A DNA stretch of 44,146 bases, taken from assembly GCA_029881215.1 (NCBI GenBank), contig JAOUNA010000006.1, positions 1-44,146 on the forward strand, given 5' to 3'. This document shows positions 15,116 through 22,510 of this stretch, in pieces. The notes under the pieces are model-generated. The model saw only the letters and a list, made by a program, of their open reading frames with translations, was not told the DNA's origin and did no database searches. Position 1 is the first letter of the stretch. The number at the start of each line of letters is the position of its first letter. This DNA comes from Myxococcales bacterium (GTDB lineage: Bacteria > Myxococcota_A > UBA9160 > SMWR01). The position numbers and the translations under genes were made by a program.

Positions 15116-15570
15116 GACGGCAGCTCCTCGAGCGAATCCCCTGGCGCCACGGTGTAGAGGCTCAGGCGTCCCTGCGCCAGCGTGCGGCCGCTCGCCTCGT
15201 CGCGCACGGCACACTCGAAGAGCACCAGGCCGGACTCGCCCCGCTGGTGCCGCGCGGAGACGCGCAGGCGCTGCCCGGCCGGGAAGCGGTCGACCGCGAG
15301 CCGGAGCCGGCGCGATCCGAGCAGCAGCGCCGCCTCCGGCGCGCGCCAGCCGGCGCGCGCCGCGAGTCCGGCGTGGACCGCGGCGCACTGCGCCATGTAC
15401 TCGAGCGCGACGAACGCGGGCACCGAGCCGTCCGCCCCGCGGAAGAGCCCGCTGCCTTCGAGATCGACCGAGCAGATCGTCTCGGCCGGCGAATGCGTCA
15501 GCACCGCGCCCAGCAGCCGCATGGGACCCTGGTGCGGCGCGAGCGCCGCGACATCCGGAAAGCTGCCCAT
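15112..15570 (-). CDS. ApeP-like hotdog 3-hydroxyacyl-ACP dehydratase
   Basis: The 152-residue hotdog-fold protein resembles the ApeP/COG4706 dehydratases of APE loci: LAPHQGPMRLLGAV near the N-terminus (the conserved His), GSVPAFVALEYMAQCAAVHAGL on the hot-dog helix (with Glu) and RLRLAVDRFPAGQRL. ApeP forms a heterodimer with ApeI in characterised systems. Here the ApeI-like partner is the C-terminal domain of the ligase fusion at 17254-19059. ATG 15570 is chosen because it follows the upstream stop by two bases; an in-frame start further up would overlap that gene. It is coupled to the ketoreductase by ATGA. Confidence 0.82.
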   Translation of the reverse strand: MGSFPDVAALAPHQGPMRLLGAVLTHSPAETICSVDLEGSGLFRGADGSVPAFVALEYMAQCAAVHAGLAARAGWRAPEAALLLGSRRLRLAVDRFPAGQRLRVSARHQRGESGLVLFECAVRDEASGRTLAQGRLSLYTVAPGDSLEELPS

Positions 15571-15572
15571 GG

Positions 15573-16520
15573 CTACGCGTCGTTCTCCCAGAAATCGTAG
15601 AAGTTGAACCACTGCAACGGATGCTCGAGACAGGTGCTTTCGAGCAGGGCGGCGTAGCGCTCGAGCAGCGCGCGCGCGCGCTGCTCCTGCTCGGAGCGCG
15701 GCACGCGTTGCGCCGGAGCGAGAGGCCGGAGAATGGTCTCGTAGCGGGCGTTGCCGCGACGCACGCAGAGCGTGAGGAGAACGGGACAGTCGAGGACGCC
15801 CGCCATCTGGAAGGGCGTCAGGGGGAAACGGGCGCTGCGGCCGAGGAAGGGAGCCTCGGCGTTCCGCGCCGTCTTCCCCGGTGCCGCCCGATCGGCGAGG
15901 ATGACCACGAACTCGCCGCGCTGAATGCAGGAGCGGATTTCGAAGGCGGCGCGCACGGAGGTGGGGTCGATGTCGATGGCGCGCACCTTCGCATCCGGGC
16001 TCAGTGATTCGAAGAACGCATTGATGCGCTCGGCGTTGCCGAAGAATACGACCACGTTGACGACCAGCGCGTATTTCCTGGAGAGGAACCAGAGCATGTC
16101 GATGTTGCCGAGATGCGCGCCGAGCAGGAGCGCCCCGCGTCCGCTGCGCACCAGCTCGAAGATGCGCCCACTTCCGTCGTGCTCCACGTGCATGTTCTCG
16201 AGGGCGCCGCTCCAGATCGAGAAACGGTCGTAGAGGCTCACGGCGAACTCGTGCATGTGGCGCAGCACCGCGCGCGCGTTCGGCTCGCCGCCGAGCGCGG
16301 CGCGCCCAGCCGGCGAGGTGGTGAGCTGCTCGAGATAACGGCGCGATGCGCGCCGCGCGCGCCCATCGCGCAGGAAGAAGTACAGGACCGCCGGCCAGAT
16401 GAGCAGCAGGCCGAAGCGGCGTCCCACCATGCGGTGCAGGCGCGCGCCGAAGCGCAGCGCTTGCATCGTTCCGATCTCGGCCACATCCGCCCAGCGGCCC
16501 GCGCTCATCGTGTGTGCCAT
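15573..16520 (-). CDS. LpxL/HtrB-type lysophospholipid acyltransferase (copy 1)
   Basis: The 315-residue protein has an N-terminal membrane anchor (LLLIWPAVLYFFL), the acyltransferase motif GAHLGNIDML (HX4D) and ILADRAAPGKTARN downstream. It ends with WFNFYDFW, typical of LpxL-like proteins in APE clusters. Family members move an acyl chain from ACP to a membrane-bound lipid or sugar at the inner membrane. It follows the GT2 gene and overlaps it by 16 bases; the two functions are often found together in APE loci and may attach the polyene to a lipid or sugar anchor. ATG 16520 has GGAGG 6 nt upstream and is preferred over ATG 16508. A paralogue lies at 37284-38261. Confidence 0.82.
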   Translation of the reverse strand: MAHTMSAGRWADVAEIGTMQALRFGARLHRMVGRRFGLLLIWPAVLYFFLRDGRARRASRRYLEQLTTSPAGRAALGGEPNARAVLRHMHEFAVSLYDRFSIWSGALENMHVEHDGSGRIFELVRSGRGALLLGAHLGNIDMLWFLSRKYALVVNVVVFFGNAERINAFFESLSPDAKVRAIDIDPTSVRAAFEIRSCIQRGEFVVILADRAAPGKTARNAEAPFLGRSARFPLTPFQMAGVLDCPVLLTLCVRRGNARYETILRPLAPAQRVPRSEQEQRARALLERYAALLESTCLEHPLQWFNFYDFWENDA

Positions 16521-17257
16521 GCGGCGCCTCCGATGCGGCGCGTGAGATGCGCGGCCAGGAGTCCTGGGGCGCCCAGCAGGGCCCGCGCGTAGACGCCGGA
16601 GAGTCTCACGTTGTCGCGCAGCATGTCGAAGTGGGACAGGCCCTCGCTCCGGTAGATCACGCGGGTCGGCACGCTGCGAATCGCGACCCCTCTCCGCTGC
16701 AGGTGGATCACGAGCTCCGGATCGAACTCCATGTGATCCCCCGTCCGCACCGCGTCGAGCAGCGCCACCGCGCTCGCGAGAGGGATCCCGCGAAATCCGC
16801 ACAGCGGATCCACCACGTCGAAGGAGAGCGTGGCGAGCCACACCATGGCCCGGGAGAGCTGGCGCCCGACCAGCCGGCTGCGCGGCGCGGTGGCGTCGAA
16901 GCGCGGCACGCCGAGTACGAGTGCGTCGGGATCGCTCGCGATGGCATCGAGGAAACGCGGCACGTCCGCTGCGTCGTGCTGGCCATCGGCGTCGAGCTGG
17001 ATCGCGTGGCTGAAGCCGCGCTGCGCAGCGAGTCGATAGCCCGTCTTGAGCGCGGCGCCGCGCCCGCCGTTCCTCTCGCGCCGGTGCACGCTGAGCCAGG
17101 GGTACGCGCGCTCCAGAGCGCGCAGCACCGCGCGCGTCTCCGGGCCGGAGCCGTCGTCGATCACGAGGCACGCGAGCTCGAACCGCTCGAGCTCCCGCGC
17201 GACGCCGCCGATCTCGTCCTTGTGCTCGAAGATCGGGATCAGGAGGCACGGATTCAA
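16505..17257 (-). CDS. family 2 glycosyltransferase
   Basis: The 250-residue GT-A enzyme has CLLIPIFEHKDEIGG at the N-terminus, CLVIDDGSG, NGGRGAALKTGYRLA and the metal-binding DADG in QLDADGQHDAADVP. It then has DVVDPLCGFRGIP and a C-terminal hydrophobic/basic end. The pattern resembles dolichol-phosphate-sugar or APE-cluster GT2 proteins. It may glycosylate the anchor or the aryl head group. The start is TTG 17257, overlapping the ligase TGA as TTGA, with GAGGA about 9 nt upstream. No ATG or GTG exists before the first conserved strand, so the TTG start is well supported. Confidence 0.85.
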   Translation of the reverse strand: MNPCLLIPIFEHKDEIGGVARELERFELACLVIDDGSGPETRAVLRALERAYPWLSVHRRERNGGRGAALKTGYRLAAQRGFSHAIQLDADGQHDAADVPRFLDAIASDPDALVLGVPRFDATAPRSRLVGRQLSRAMVWLATLSFDVVDPLCGFRGIPLASAVALLDAVRTGDHMEFDPELVIHLQRRGVAIRSVPTRVIYRSEGLSHFDMLRDNVRLSGVYARALLGAPGLLAAHLTRRIGGAAWHTR

Positions 17258-19059
17258 GGCGTCTCGTCCTCGGGCGGTCCGAGCAGGCAGCGTCCGGACG
17301 CAAAGGTGCGCTCTGCATCCGCGGCGCGGAAGCGCAGGCGCGTGCGGTCGTCGGCGAGCTCGACGCGCAAGTCGAAGCGCTGGCCGGGACGCAGCACGCT
17401 CGGGAACTTGAGCGCTTCGATCGCCCGCACGCGTGGCGCTTCCCCGAGCAGCTCGGCCGCGGCGCTCCGCATCCAGCGCAGCAGCACCACGCCCGGCACG
17501 ATCGGGGTTCCTGCGAAATGTCCCTCCAGATAGGCGAGCTCGTCGGGCACTTCGAGTCTCTGCTCGATGCAGTTCGGAGTGCGCGTCTCGCGTACCGGAA
17601 TCGGATCGCGGACGCGATCGTCGAAGAGCGCGCGCAGCGCGGCGGCCGGCAGCTTTCCCTGGGCATCGCGCGGCAGCTCGTTCACGAAACGCCAGCGGCG
17701 CGGCAGGAGCACGCGGTCGAAATGTCCGGCGAGGCGCTCTGCCAGCGCGGCGCCAACCGTCCTGCGCTCCTGCGCCTCGAGCACCGCGCGCCCCGCTGCG
17801 CTCGGGACGATCACGCCGTGCACCCGTGGCTCCGATCCGTGCTCGAATACCACGAGGGCGGCCTGGTCGACCCACGCGTGCACCTCGAGCTCGCGCTCCA
17901 TGTCCGGCAGGGAGAGTCGCTTGCCCCCGATCTTCACGATGCGATCGGCGCGCCCGAGCAGCAGGAAGCTGCCGTCGGCGCTGCACTCGATGCGGTCGCC
18001 CATGCTGTAGCGTCGGCGGCCGTCGCCCAGGCTCTCGCCCTCGCTCGCGCAGGGCGACGTCACCACGAGGCGCCCGTCCGGCCCGCTCCGTTCGATCTCC
18101 ACGTGCGGGAAGGGGAGCCAGGACTCGCCGTGCGCGCTGCGCTGCCGAACGGCCACGCCGCCCGTCTCGGTGGAGCCGAGAATCTCGTGGGGTGCGAAAC
18201 CGAGCTGTTCGGCGACGCGCTTGGCGGTCTCCGCGTCGAGGGGGCTTCCGGACGAGAACACCGCTCGACAGGTGGCGCGCACGCTGCTGAGCCCCGTTCC
18301 GGCGGCGACGCGCCGCAGGTGCGCGGGCGTGGAGACGAGCGCGCTGGCCGGGCTCTCCGCCATGCGCGGCAGGAGCTCTTGCGGGTGCAGGAGGTTCTCC
18401 GTCGAAAAGGGGCGGCCGCTGGCGAGCGGCCAGAGCAGCCGGAACAGCAAGCCGTAGATGTGCTGGTGCGGGACGGTGGCGAAGATGCGCGCATCCCCTG
18501 GAAGCAGCGCGCCGAAGATCGCCTCGTGCGCGCTGATTTCATCCTCGAGATGGCGCAGCGTCTTCACGGTACCCTTGCGCGCTCCCGTCGTTCCGGAGCT
18601 GTGCAGCTCGACGAGGGGCGCGTCGCGATCCAGCTCCATCCCGGCGTCTCGCGTCGCTTTCCCGCCTCGCGGCGCCAGGGGTACGAGCCGGCGCACCGCG
18701 TCGCAGGGAATCTCCGCATCCAGCAGCGCACCCGTGACTCCAGCGCCGAGCCGCCGCAGCGTCTCGGGTTGTCGATTCGGCGCGAGGATGGCTGTGCCTC
18801 GCGCACGGGCGAGCGCCAGCAGGCTCACCGCGGCGGCGTAGCTGCTCTCGGTGTAGAGCAACCAGCGCCCGCTGCCCGCGTCGGCGAGCGCCGCCGCCAG
18901 CGCCGAGACGCGCTGCGCGAGATCCGCTCGATCGAATGCCGCACCCGCGCCGAAGGCGACGGGCAGCCTTCCCGCCTGCTCACCGGCGTCGAGCGCGCCG
19001 AAGATCCGGACGGGAGCCGCGCGCGTCTTATACGCGGTTCTCTTCGACGAAGGCGGCAA
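17254..19059 (-). CDS. acyl-AMP ligase fused to ApeI-like hotdog dehydratase
   Basis: The 601-residue product joins two APE functions. Residues about 20-480 form an adenylate-forming ligase: LHSSGTTGARKGTVKTLRH (P-loop), GSTETGGVAVRQ, YSMGDRIECSADG, GRADRIVKIGGKRLSL and the C-terminal catalytic Lys in PRDAQGKLPAAAL. It would activate the aryl starter acid for loading on ACP. Residues about 490-595 form a hotdog domain with YLEGHFAGTPIVPGVVLLRWM and KFPSVLRPGQRFDL, the ApeI/FabA-like dehydratase pattern with catalytic His. TTG 19059 lies inside the upstream ACP gene. No ATG or GTG is found in the first part, so the exact start is uncertain. Confidence 0.83.
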   Translation of the reverse strand: MPPSSKRTAYKTRAAPVRIFGALDAGEQAGRLPVAFGAGAAFDRADLAQRVSALAAALADAGSGRWLLYTESSYAAAVSLLALARARGTAILAPNRQPETLRRLGAGVTGALLDAEIPCDAVRRLVPLAPRGGKATRDAGMELDRDAPLVELHSSGTTGARKGTVKTLRHLEDEISAHEAIFGALLPGDARIFATVPHQHIYGLLFRLLWPLASGRPFSTENLLHPQELLPRMAESPASALVSTPAHLRRVAAGTGLSSVRATCRAVFSSGSPLDAETAKRVAEQLGFAPHEILGSTETGGVAVRQRSAHGESWLPFPHVEIERSGPDGRLVVTSPCASEGESLGDGRRRYSMGDRIECSADGSFLLLGRADRIVKIGGKRLSLPDMERELEVHAWVDQAALVVFEHGSEPRVHGVIVPSAAGRAVLEAQERRTVGAALAERLAGHFDRVLLPRRWRFVNELPRDAQGKLPAAALRALFDDRVRDPIPVRETRTPNCIEQRLEVPDELAYLEGHFAGTPIVPGVVLLRWMRSAAAELLGEAPRVRAIEALKFPSVLRPGQRFDLRVELADDRTRLRFRAADAERTFASGRCLLGPPEDETP

Positions 19060-19294
19060 GGTTGCGAACGGATGCGAAGATCCGTTGGTTCATCTCGGGA
19101 TCGTCGCCGATCTTGACTTCGTAACGCTCTTCCAGGGCCATGGCGAGCTCGAGCGCGTCGATCGAGTCGAGCCCCAATCCTTCGACGAAGAGCGCCGCCT
19201 CGGAATCGATCTCGCCGGGCGTGATGTCCTCCAGGGCGAGTGCGTCGATGATCAGCTCTTTCAGCTCTTGTTCGAGTGCTTCGGTCGTGCCCAA
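19028..19294 (-). CDS. acyl carrier protein 1
   Basis: The 88-residue acidic four-helix protein has the phosphopantetheine site GLGLDSIDALEL, with Ser44 as attachment point, and the ACP helix III end (FASVRNLAAFVEENRV). It sits between a PlsC-like acyltransferase gene and the ligase-dehydratase fusion, so it is the likely carrier for starter loading and chain extension. The start is TTG 19294 with a GGAGGGGG stretch 8-15 nt upstream, inside the preceding acyltransferase gene (34-base overlap). Confidence 0.9.
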   Translation of the reverse strand: MGTTEALEQELKELIIDALALEDITPGEIDSEAALFVEGLGLDSIDALELAMALEERYEVKIGDDPEMNQRIFASVRNLAAFVEENRV

Positions 19295-20094
19295 TCTCCG
19301 GCCCCCTCCTCGAGCCCTTTCGAGATCGATTCGCGCAGTTCTGCGCTCAACCTTCGCGCCGCCAGCGGTGAGGAAACTCCGCTCCCCCGGATCGATTGCG
19401 CCGAGATCGGCTCCCGCAGCCGGACCGTAACATGGATCGGATCGTCGGGCAGATCGTACCACTTCCAGCGCTTCCACAGGGCCGGGGGATCGCAGCGGAT
19501 GACGACCGGGAGCACGTCGCACCCGACGCTGAGCGCAATGCGCGCCGCGCCGCGCTGGAACGGACCCAGGCCGCCGACCGGAGAACGGGTTCCCTCCGGA
19601 AAGACCACCAGCGAACGCCCGCTCCGGAGCCGCTCGCTGCACTCCCGAACCAGCTCCGGCCCCGCGTCGCTTCGCACGTAGCCCGCCGCACGAACCAATC
19701 CGCGCAGCACCGCGTTCCTCGCGCGCACCGGATTCACGATGCAGTCGGCCTGGGGCATCAGGGAACACAGGACGACGAAATCGATCAGGCTGGGGTGGTT
19801 GGCGACGACCAGGTGTGGCCCGTTCCGCTGCAGCGGGTCGATGTCGACGAAGCGCACGCGCACGATGCCCGCCGCGGTCACGATGCGCAGATAGAGCTGG
19901 GCCGCGCGGTGCAGGATGCGCTGTGCCTCGAGATCCGCGGCGCCGCCCCGGCGTCGCGCGCCCGAGCCGAGCCAGCGCGACCCGAACAGCAGCGGCAACA
20001 GGCCCAGCGCGAGCGCGCCGAACACCGCCGCGGCGAACGTCGCTCGAGCGATGCGCCAGAGCGCACGGAGGGGGGGTGTCGTTCGCTGGCTCAT
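19261..20094 (-). CDS. PlsC-like 1-acylglycerol-3-phosphate acyltransferase family protein (copy 1)
   Basis: The 277-residue protein has an N-terminal hydrophobic anchor, the acyltransferase motif VANHPSLIDFV (HX4D), the acceptor motif VVFPEGTRSPVG and downstream PVVIRCDPPALWK. PlsC-like proteins are regular members of APE loci, where they are thought to put the finished acyl chain on a lipid or glycerol acceptor. It is the first gene of a minus-strand operon running to 13601. Its start (ATG 20094) is divergent from the ammonia-lyase gene, 69 bases away. A second copy lies at 38497-39276, again just ahead of an ACP gene. Confidence 0.85.
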   Translation of the reverse strand: MSQRTTPPLRALWRIARATFAAAVFGALALGLLPLLFGSRWLGSGARRRGGAADLEAQRILHRAAQLYLRIVTAAGIVRVRFVDIDPLQRNGPHLVVANHPSLIDFVVLCSLMPQADCIVNPVRARNAVLRGLVRAAGYVRSDAGPELVRECSERLRSGRSLVVFPEGTRSPVGGLGPFQRGAARIALSVGCDVLPVVIRCDPPALWKRWKWYDLPDDPIHVTVRLREPISAQSIRGSGVSSPLAARRLSAELRESISKGLEEGAGDWARPKHSNKS

Positions 20095-20118
20095 CCCCGG
20101 GGGACCAAGAATCGCTCC

Positions 20119-20124
20119 ATTCTA
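20119..20124 (-). promoter_or_regulatory. -10-like TAGAAT of the minus-strand pigment operon
   Basis: TAGAAT (5 of 6 consensus matches, minus strand) lies 24 nt before ATG 20094 in the divergent gap. With TAGTAT (20151-20156) on the plus strand it suggests a bidirectional promoter. No -35 is evident. Confidence 0.4.
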
Positions 20125-20150
20125 CCGCAAGCCCGTCTGGAGGACCGGGC

Positions 20151-20156
20151 TAGTAT
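20151..20156 (+). promoter_or_regulatory. -10-like TAGTAT, 7 nt before the ammonia-lyase start
   Basis: TAGTAT ends 7 nt before ATG 20164. The only purine-rich stretch (GGAGGA, about 20140) is too far upstream for a ribosome site and would not be transcribed from this -10. It is a candidate leaderless promoter. Confidence 0.4.
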
Positions 20157-20163
20157 CCGGCCG

Positions 20164-21738
20164 ATGGTGGTCGAAAGCACGCAAGCCGCTGGAGATTCCC
20201 GCGCATGTGAGCCGGTCCACGTGATCGGACTGCGCAGCTTCGCCGTCCCGGACGTGCTCGCGATGGCGCGCGGCGAGGTCCGGGTGGAGCTCTGCGACGA
20301 TCCCGCGTATCGCGCGCGCCTGGCGCGGGGACGCACCGCCGTCGAGCGCGCGCAGCAGATCGGCGACACCGTATACGGCGTCACGACCGGTGTCGGCGCG
20401 TCCAGCCACGTGGTGATTCCGCTCGAGCTGCGCGAGGACCTCGCCGCCAACTTGATGCGCTTCCACGGCTGCGGCACCGGGCGCGCGCTCAGCGAGCTCG
20501 AGTCCGCCGCGGTCGTGGCGGTGCGGCTCGTCTCGCTGGCGCGCGGCTACTCCGGTGTGCGCGAGACGCTCCTGCAGCGCCTCTGCGATCTGCTCAACGC
20601 GCGCCTCCTGCCGCGCATTCCCGAGGAGGGATCCGTCGGCGCGAGCGGCGATCTCACGCCGCTGTCCTATCTCGCCGCACTGCTCGCGGGCGAACGCGAG
20701 GCGACGCTGCGCGGCCGGGAGCTGACGGCGGCGCAGGGTCTCGCCGAGATCGGAGTCGAGGCCCTCGCCCTGGCGCCGAAGGAGAGCCTGGCGCTCATGA
20801 ACGGCACCGCCGTGATGACCGCCATCGCTTGCGTCACCTGGGAGCGCGCCGCGCGCCTCGCGCGCCTCGCCGCGGCCATCACCTCCATCGTCGTCGACGT
20901 GACCCGGGGCAACCGCGGCCACTTCGATGCGCGCATCTTCGAGCTGAAGCCGCATCCCGGCCAGCAGCGCTGCGCGGAGTGGATTCGCGCGGATCTCGAG
21001 CTGGATCCCGGCAGCGAGGCGCCCGCTGCGGCGCGGCTGCAGGATCGCTATTCGCTGCGCTGCGCGCCGCACGTCATCGGCGTGCTCGTGGATGCGCTCG
21101 AGGAGGCGCGCCGCATCCTCGACGTCGAGATCAACAGCGTCAACGACAATCCGCTGGTGGATCCCGATACCGGGGACGTGCTGCACGGGGGCAACTTCTA
21201 TGGCGGCCACGTGTGCTTCGCGATGGACGGGCTCAAGGCATCGCTGGCCAGCGTGGCGGACCTGCTCGATCGGCAGCTCGCCCTGCTGTGCGTGCCCGAG
21301 ACCAGCGCGGGCCTCTCGCCGAATCTCGTGGCGGCGTCGAGTCCGTCCCATCACGGCTTCAAGGCCATGCAGATCAGCGCCTCGGCGCTGACCGCGGAAG
21401 CCCTCAAGCTCACCATGCCCGCGGCTGCGTTCAGCCGCAGCACCGAGTCCCACAACCAGGACAAGGTGAGCATGGGAACCATTGCCGCGCGCGACTGCCG
21501 CAGGGTGGTGGAGCTCACCGAGACGGTTGGATCGATCGCACTGCTGGCCGCGTGCCAGGCGCTGGATCTTCGCGACGGCGGCAGCGGGGCGCGGCGGGCG
21601 CGGGCGCTGCACGAGGCGGTGCGCAAGGCGGCGCCGATGGTCGCCGAGGATCGGCGGCTGGACGGTGACATCGCTCGCGTGCTCGAGATGCTGCGTGGCG
21701 ACGCCCTGCCCCTGGGTTCGTATTCGTCCGCGCGATGA
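20164..21738 (+). CDS. aromatic amino acid ammonia-lyase (HAL/PAL/TAL family)
   Basis: The 524-residue lyase carries the MIO tripeptide Ala160-Ser161-Gly162 in EEGSVGASGDLTPLSYLAALL, the catalytic Tyr71 in VYGVTTGVG, LMNGTAVMTA, LQDRYSLRCAPH, INSVNDNPL, HGGNFYGGH and NQDKVSMGT. The family removes ammonia from His, Phe or Tyr to give a 2-enoic acid. In the pigment context the expected product is cinnamate or p-coumarate, the aryl starter. The substrate-selectivity pair reads Phe100-His101 (RFHGCGTG), unlike Ser-His of histidine or His-Leu of tyrosine lyases, so the substrate is open. A LolA-exporter block follows on the same strand. Confidence 0.9.
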   Translation: MVVESTQAAGDSRACEPVHVIGLRSFAVPDVLAMARGEVRVELCDDPAYRARLARGRTAVERAQQIGDTVYGVTTGVGASSHVVIPLELREDLAANLMRFHGCGTGRALSELESAAVVAVRLVSLARGYSGVRETLLQRLCDLLNARLLPRIPEEGSVGASGDLTPLSYLAALLAGEREATLRGRELTAAQGLAEIGVEALALAPKESLALMNGTAVMTAIACVTWERAARLARLAAAITSIVVDVTRGNRGHFDARIFELKPHPGQQRCAEWIRADLELDPGSEAPAAARLQDRYSLRCAPHVIGVLVDALEEARRILDVEINSVNDNPLVDPDTGDVLHGGNFYGGHVCFAMDGLKASLASVADLLDRQLALLCVPETSAGLSPNLVAASSPSHHGFKAMQISASALTAEALKLTMPAAAFSRSTESHNQDKVSMGTIAARDCRRVVELTETVGSIALLAACQALDLRDGGSGARRARALHEAVRKAAPMVAEDRRLDGDIARVLEMLRGDALPLGSYSSAR

Positions 21739-21805
21739 CACGGCTGCGGGAAACCAGCGTCGATCTCGAGGTCCCCTTCCACGCTGTCGACCTGAGGAGC
21801 ATCGC

Positions 21806-22510
21806 ATGGCGCGGGCACACTTCTCCTGGAAATCCCGCATGAGATCCGCGATCGCCTGTGCGCTTGGTGCGATTCTCTCGAGCAGCGCCCTCTGCGCGCA
21901 GGCGCAGCTGCACGATGCGTCGCGGTCGCTCACGCTCGAGCAGCTGCTGCGCTCGATGGCCACGAGCGCGGGAGTCTCCGCGCAGTTCGAGGAGAGGAAG
22001 GAGCTCGCCCTGCTGAGCGCGCCTCTCGAGAGCCGCGGACGCCTCTATTTCGAGCCTCCGGATCGCTTCGCGCGCTTCACGACCGGGCCCGCGGTCACCG
22101 CGCTGGTGATCGACGGGGAGCGCGTGCACTTTCGCGAGAGCTCGGACGCCGAAGCGCTCGATCTGTCCGGCAATCCCATGACGCGGGCCTTCGTGGAGAA
22201 TTTCATCGCCCTCTGGAGCGGCGACCGAGAGCGCCTCGAGCGCCTCTACGACGTGACGCTGGCCGGCGATCGCGCACGCTGGGAGCTCTCCCTGGCGCCG
22301 CGCGCGGGTCCGCTGGATCGCTTCATCGAGCGCATCACGCTGCGCGGCAGGGAGGCGGCGCTCACGCAGATGATCGTGCGCGAAACGGACGGCGATCGCA
22401 CCGTGACCGAATTCGCCGCCATGCGGCTCGACCGCGCGTTCAGCGCCGACGAACGCCAACAGATCTTCGCGCGGGGCGTGCCCCTCGACGAGCCCGCCGA
22501 GGCGCGGTGA
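21806..22510 (+). CDS. LolA-like outer-membrane lipoprotein carrier
   Basis: The 234-residue periplasmic protein has a Sec signal peptide (basic N-terminus, hydrophobic core, cut near CAQA/QLHD). The LolA-type body shows SLTLEQLLRSMATSAGVSAQFEERKEL, a beta-rich middle (ESRGRLYFEPPDRF) and QMIVRETDGDRTVTEFAAMRLD. APE loci carry a dedicated LolA-like protein thought to carry the hydrophobic product across the periplasm. The start is ATG 21806 with GAGGAG 7 nt upstream. Its stop overlaps the next start as GTGA, coupling it to the exporter. Confidence 0.85.
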   Translation: MARAHFSWKSRMRSAIACALGAILSSSALCAQAQLHDASRSLTLEQLLRSMATSAGVSAQFEERKELALLSAPLESRGRLYFEPPDRFARFTTGPAVTALVIDGERVHFRESSDAEALDLSGNPMTRAFVENFIALWSGDRERLERLYDVTLAGDRARWELSLAPRAGPLDRFIERITLRGREAALTQMIVRETDGDRTVTEFAAMRLDRAFSADERQQIFARGVPLDEPAEAR

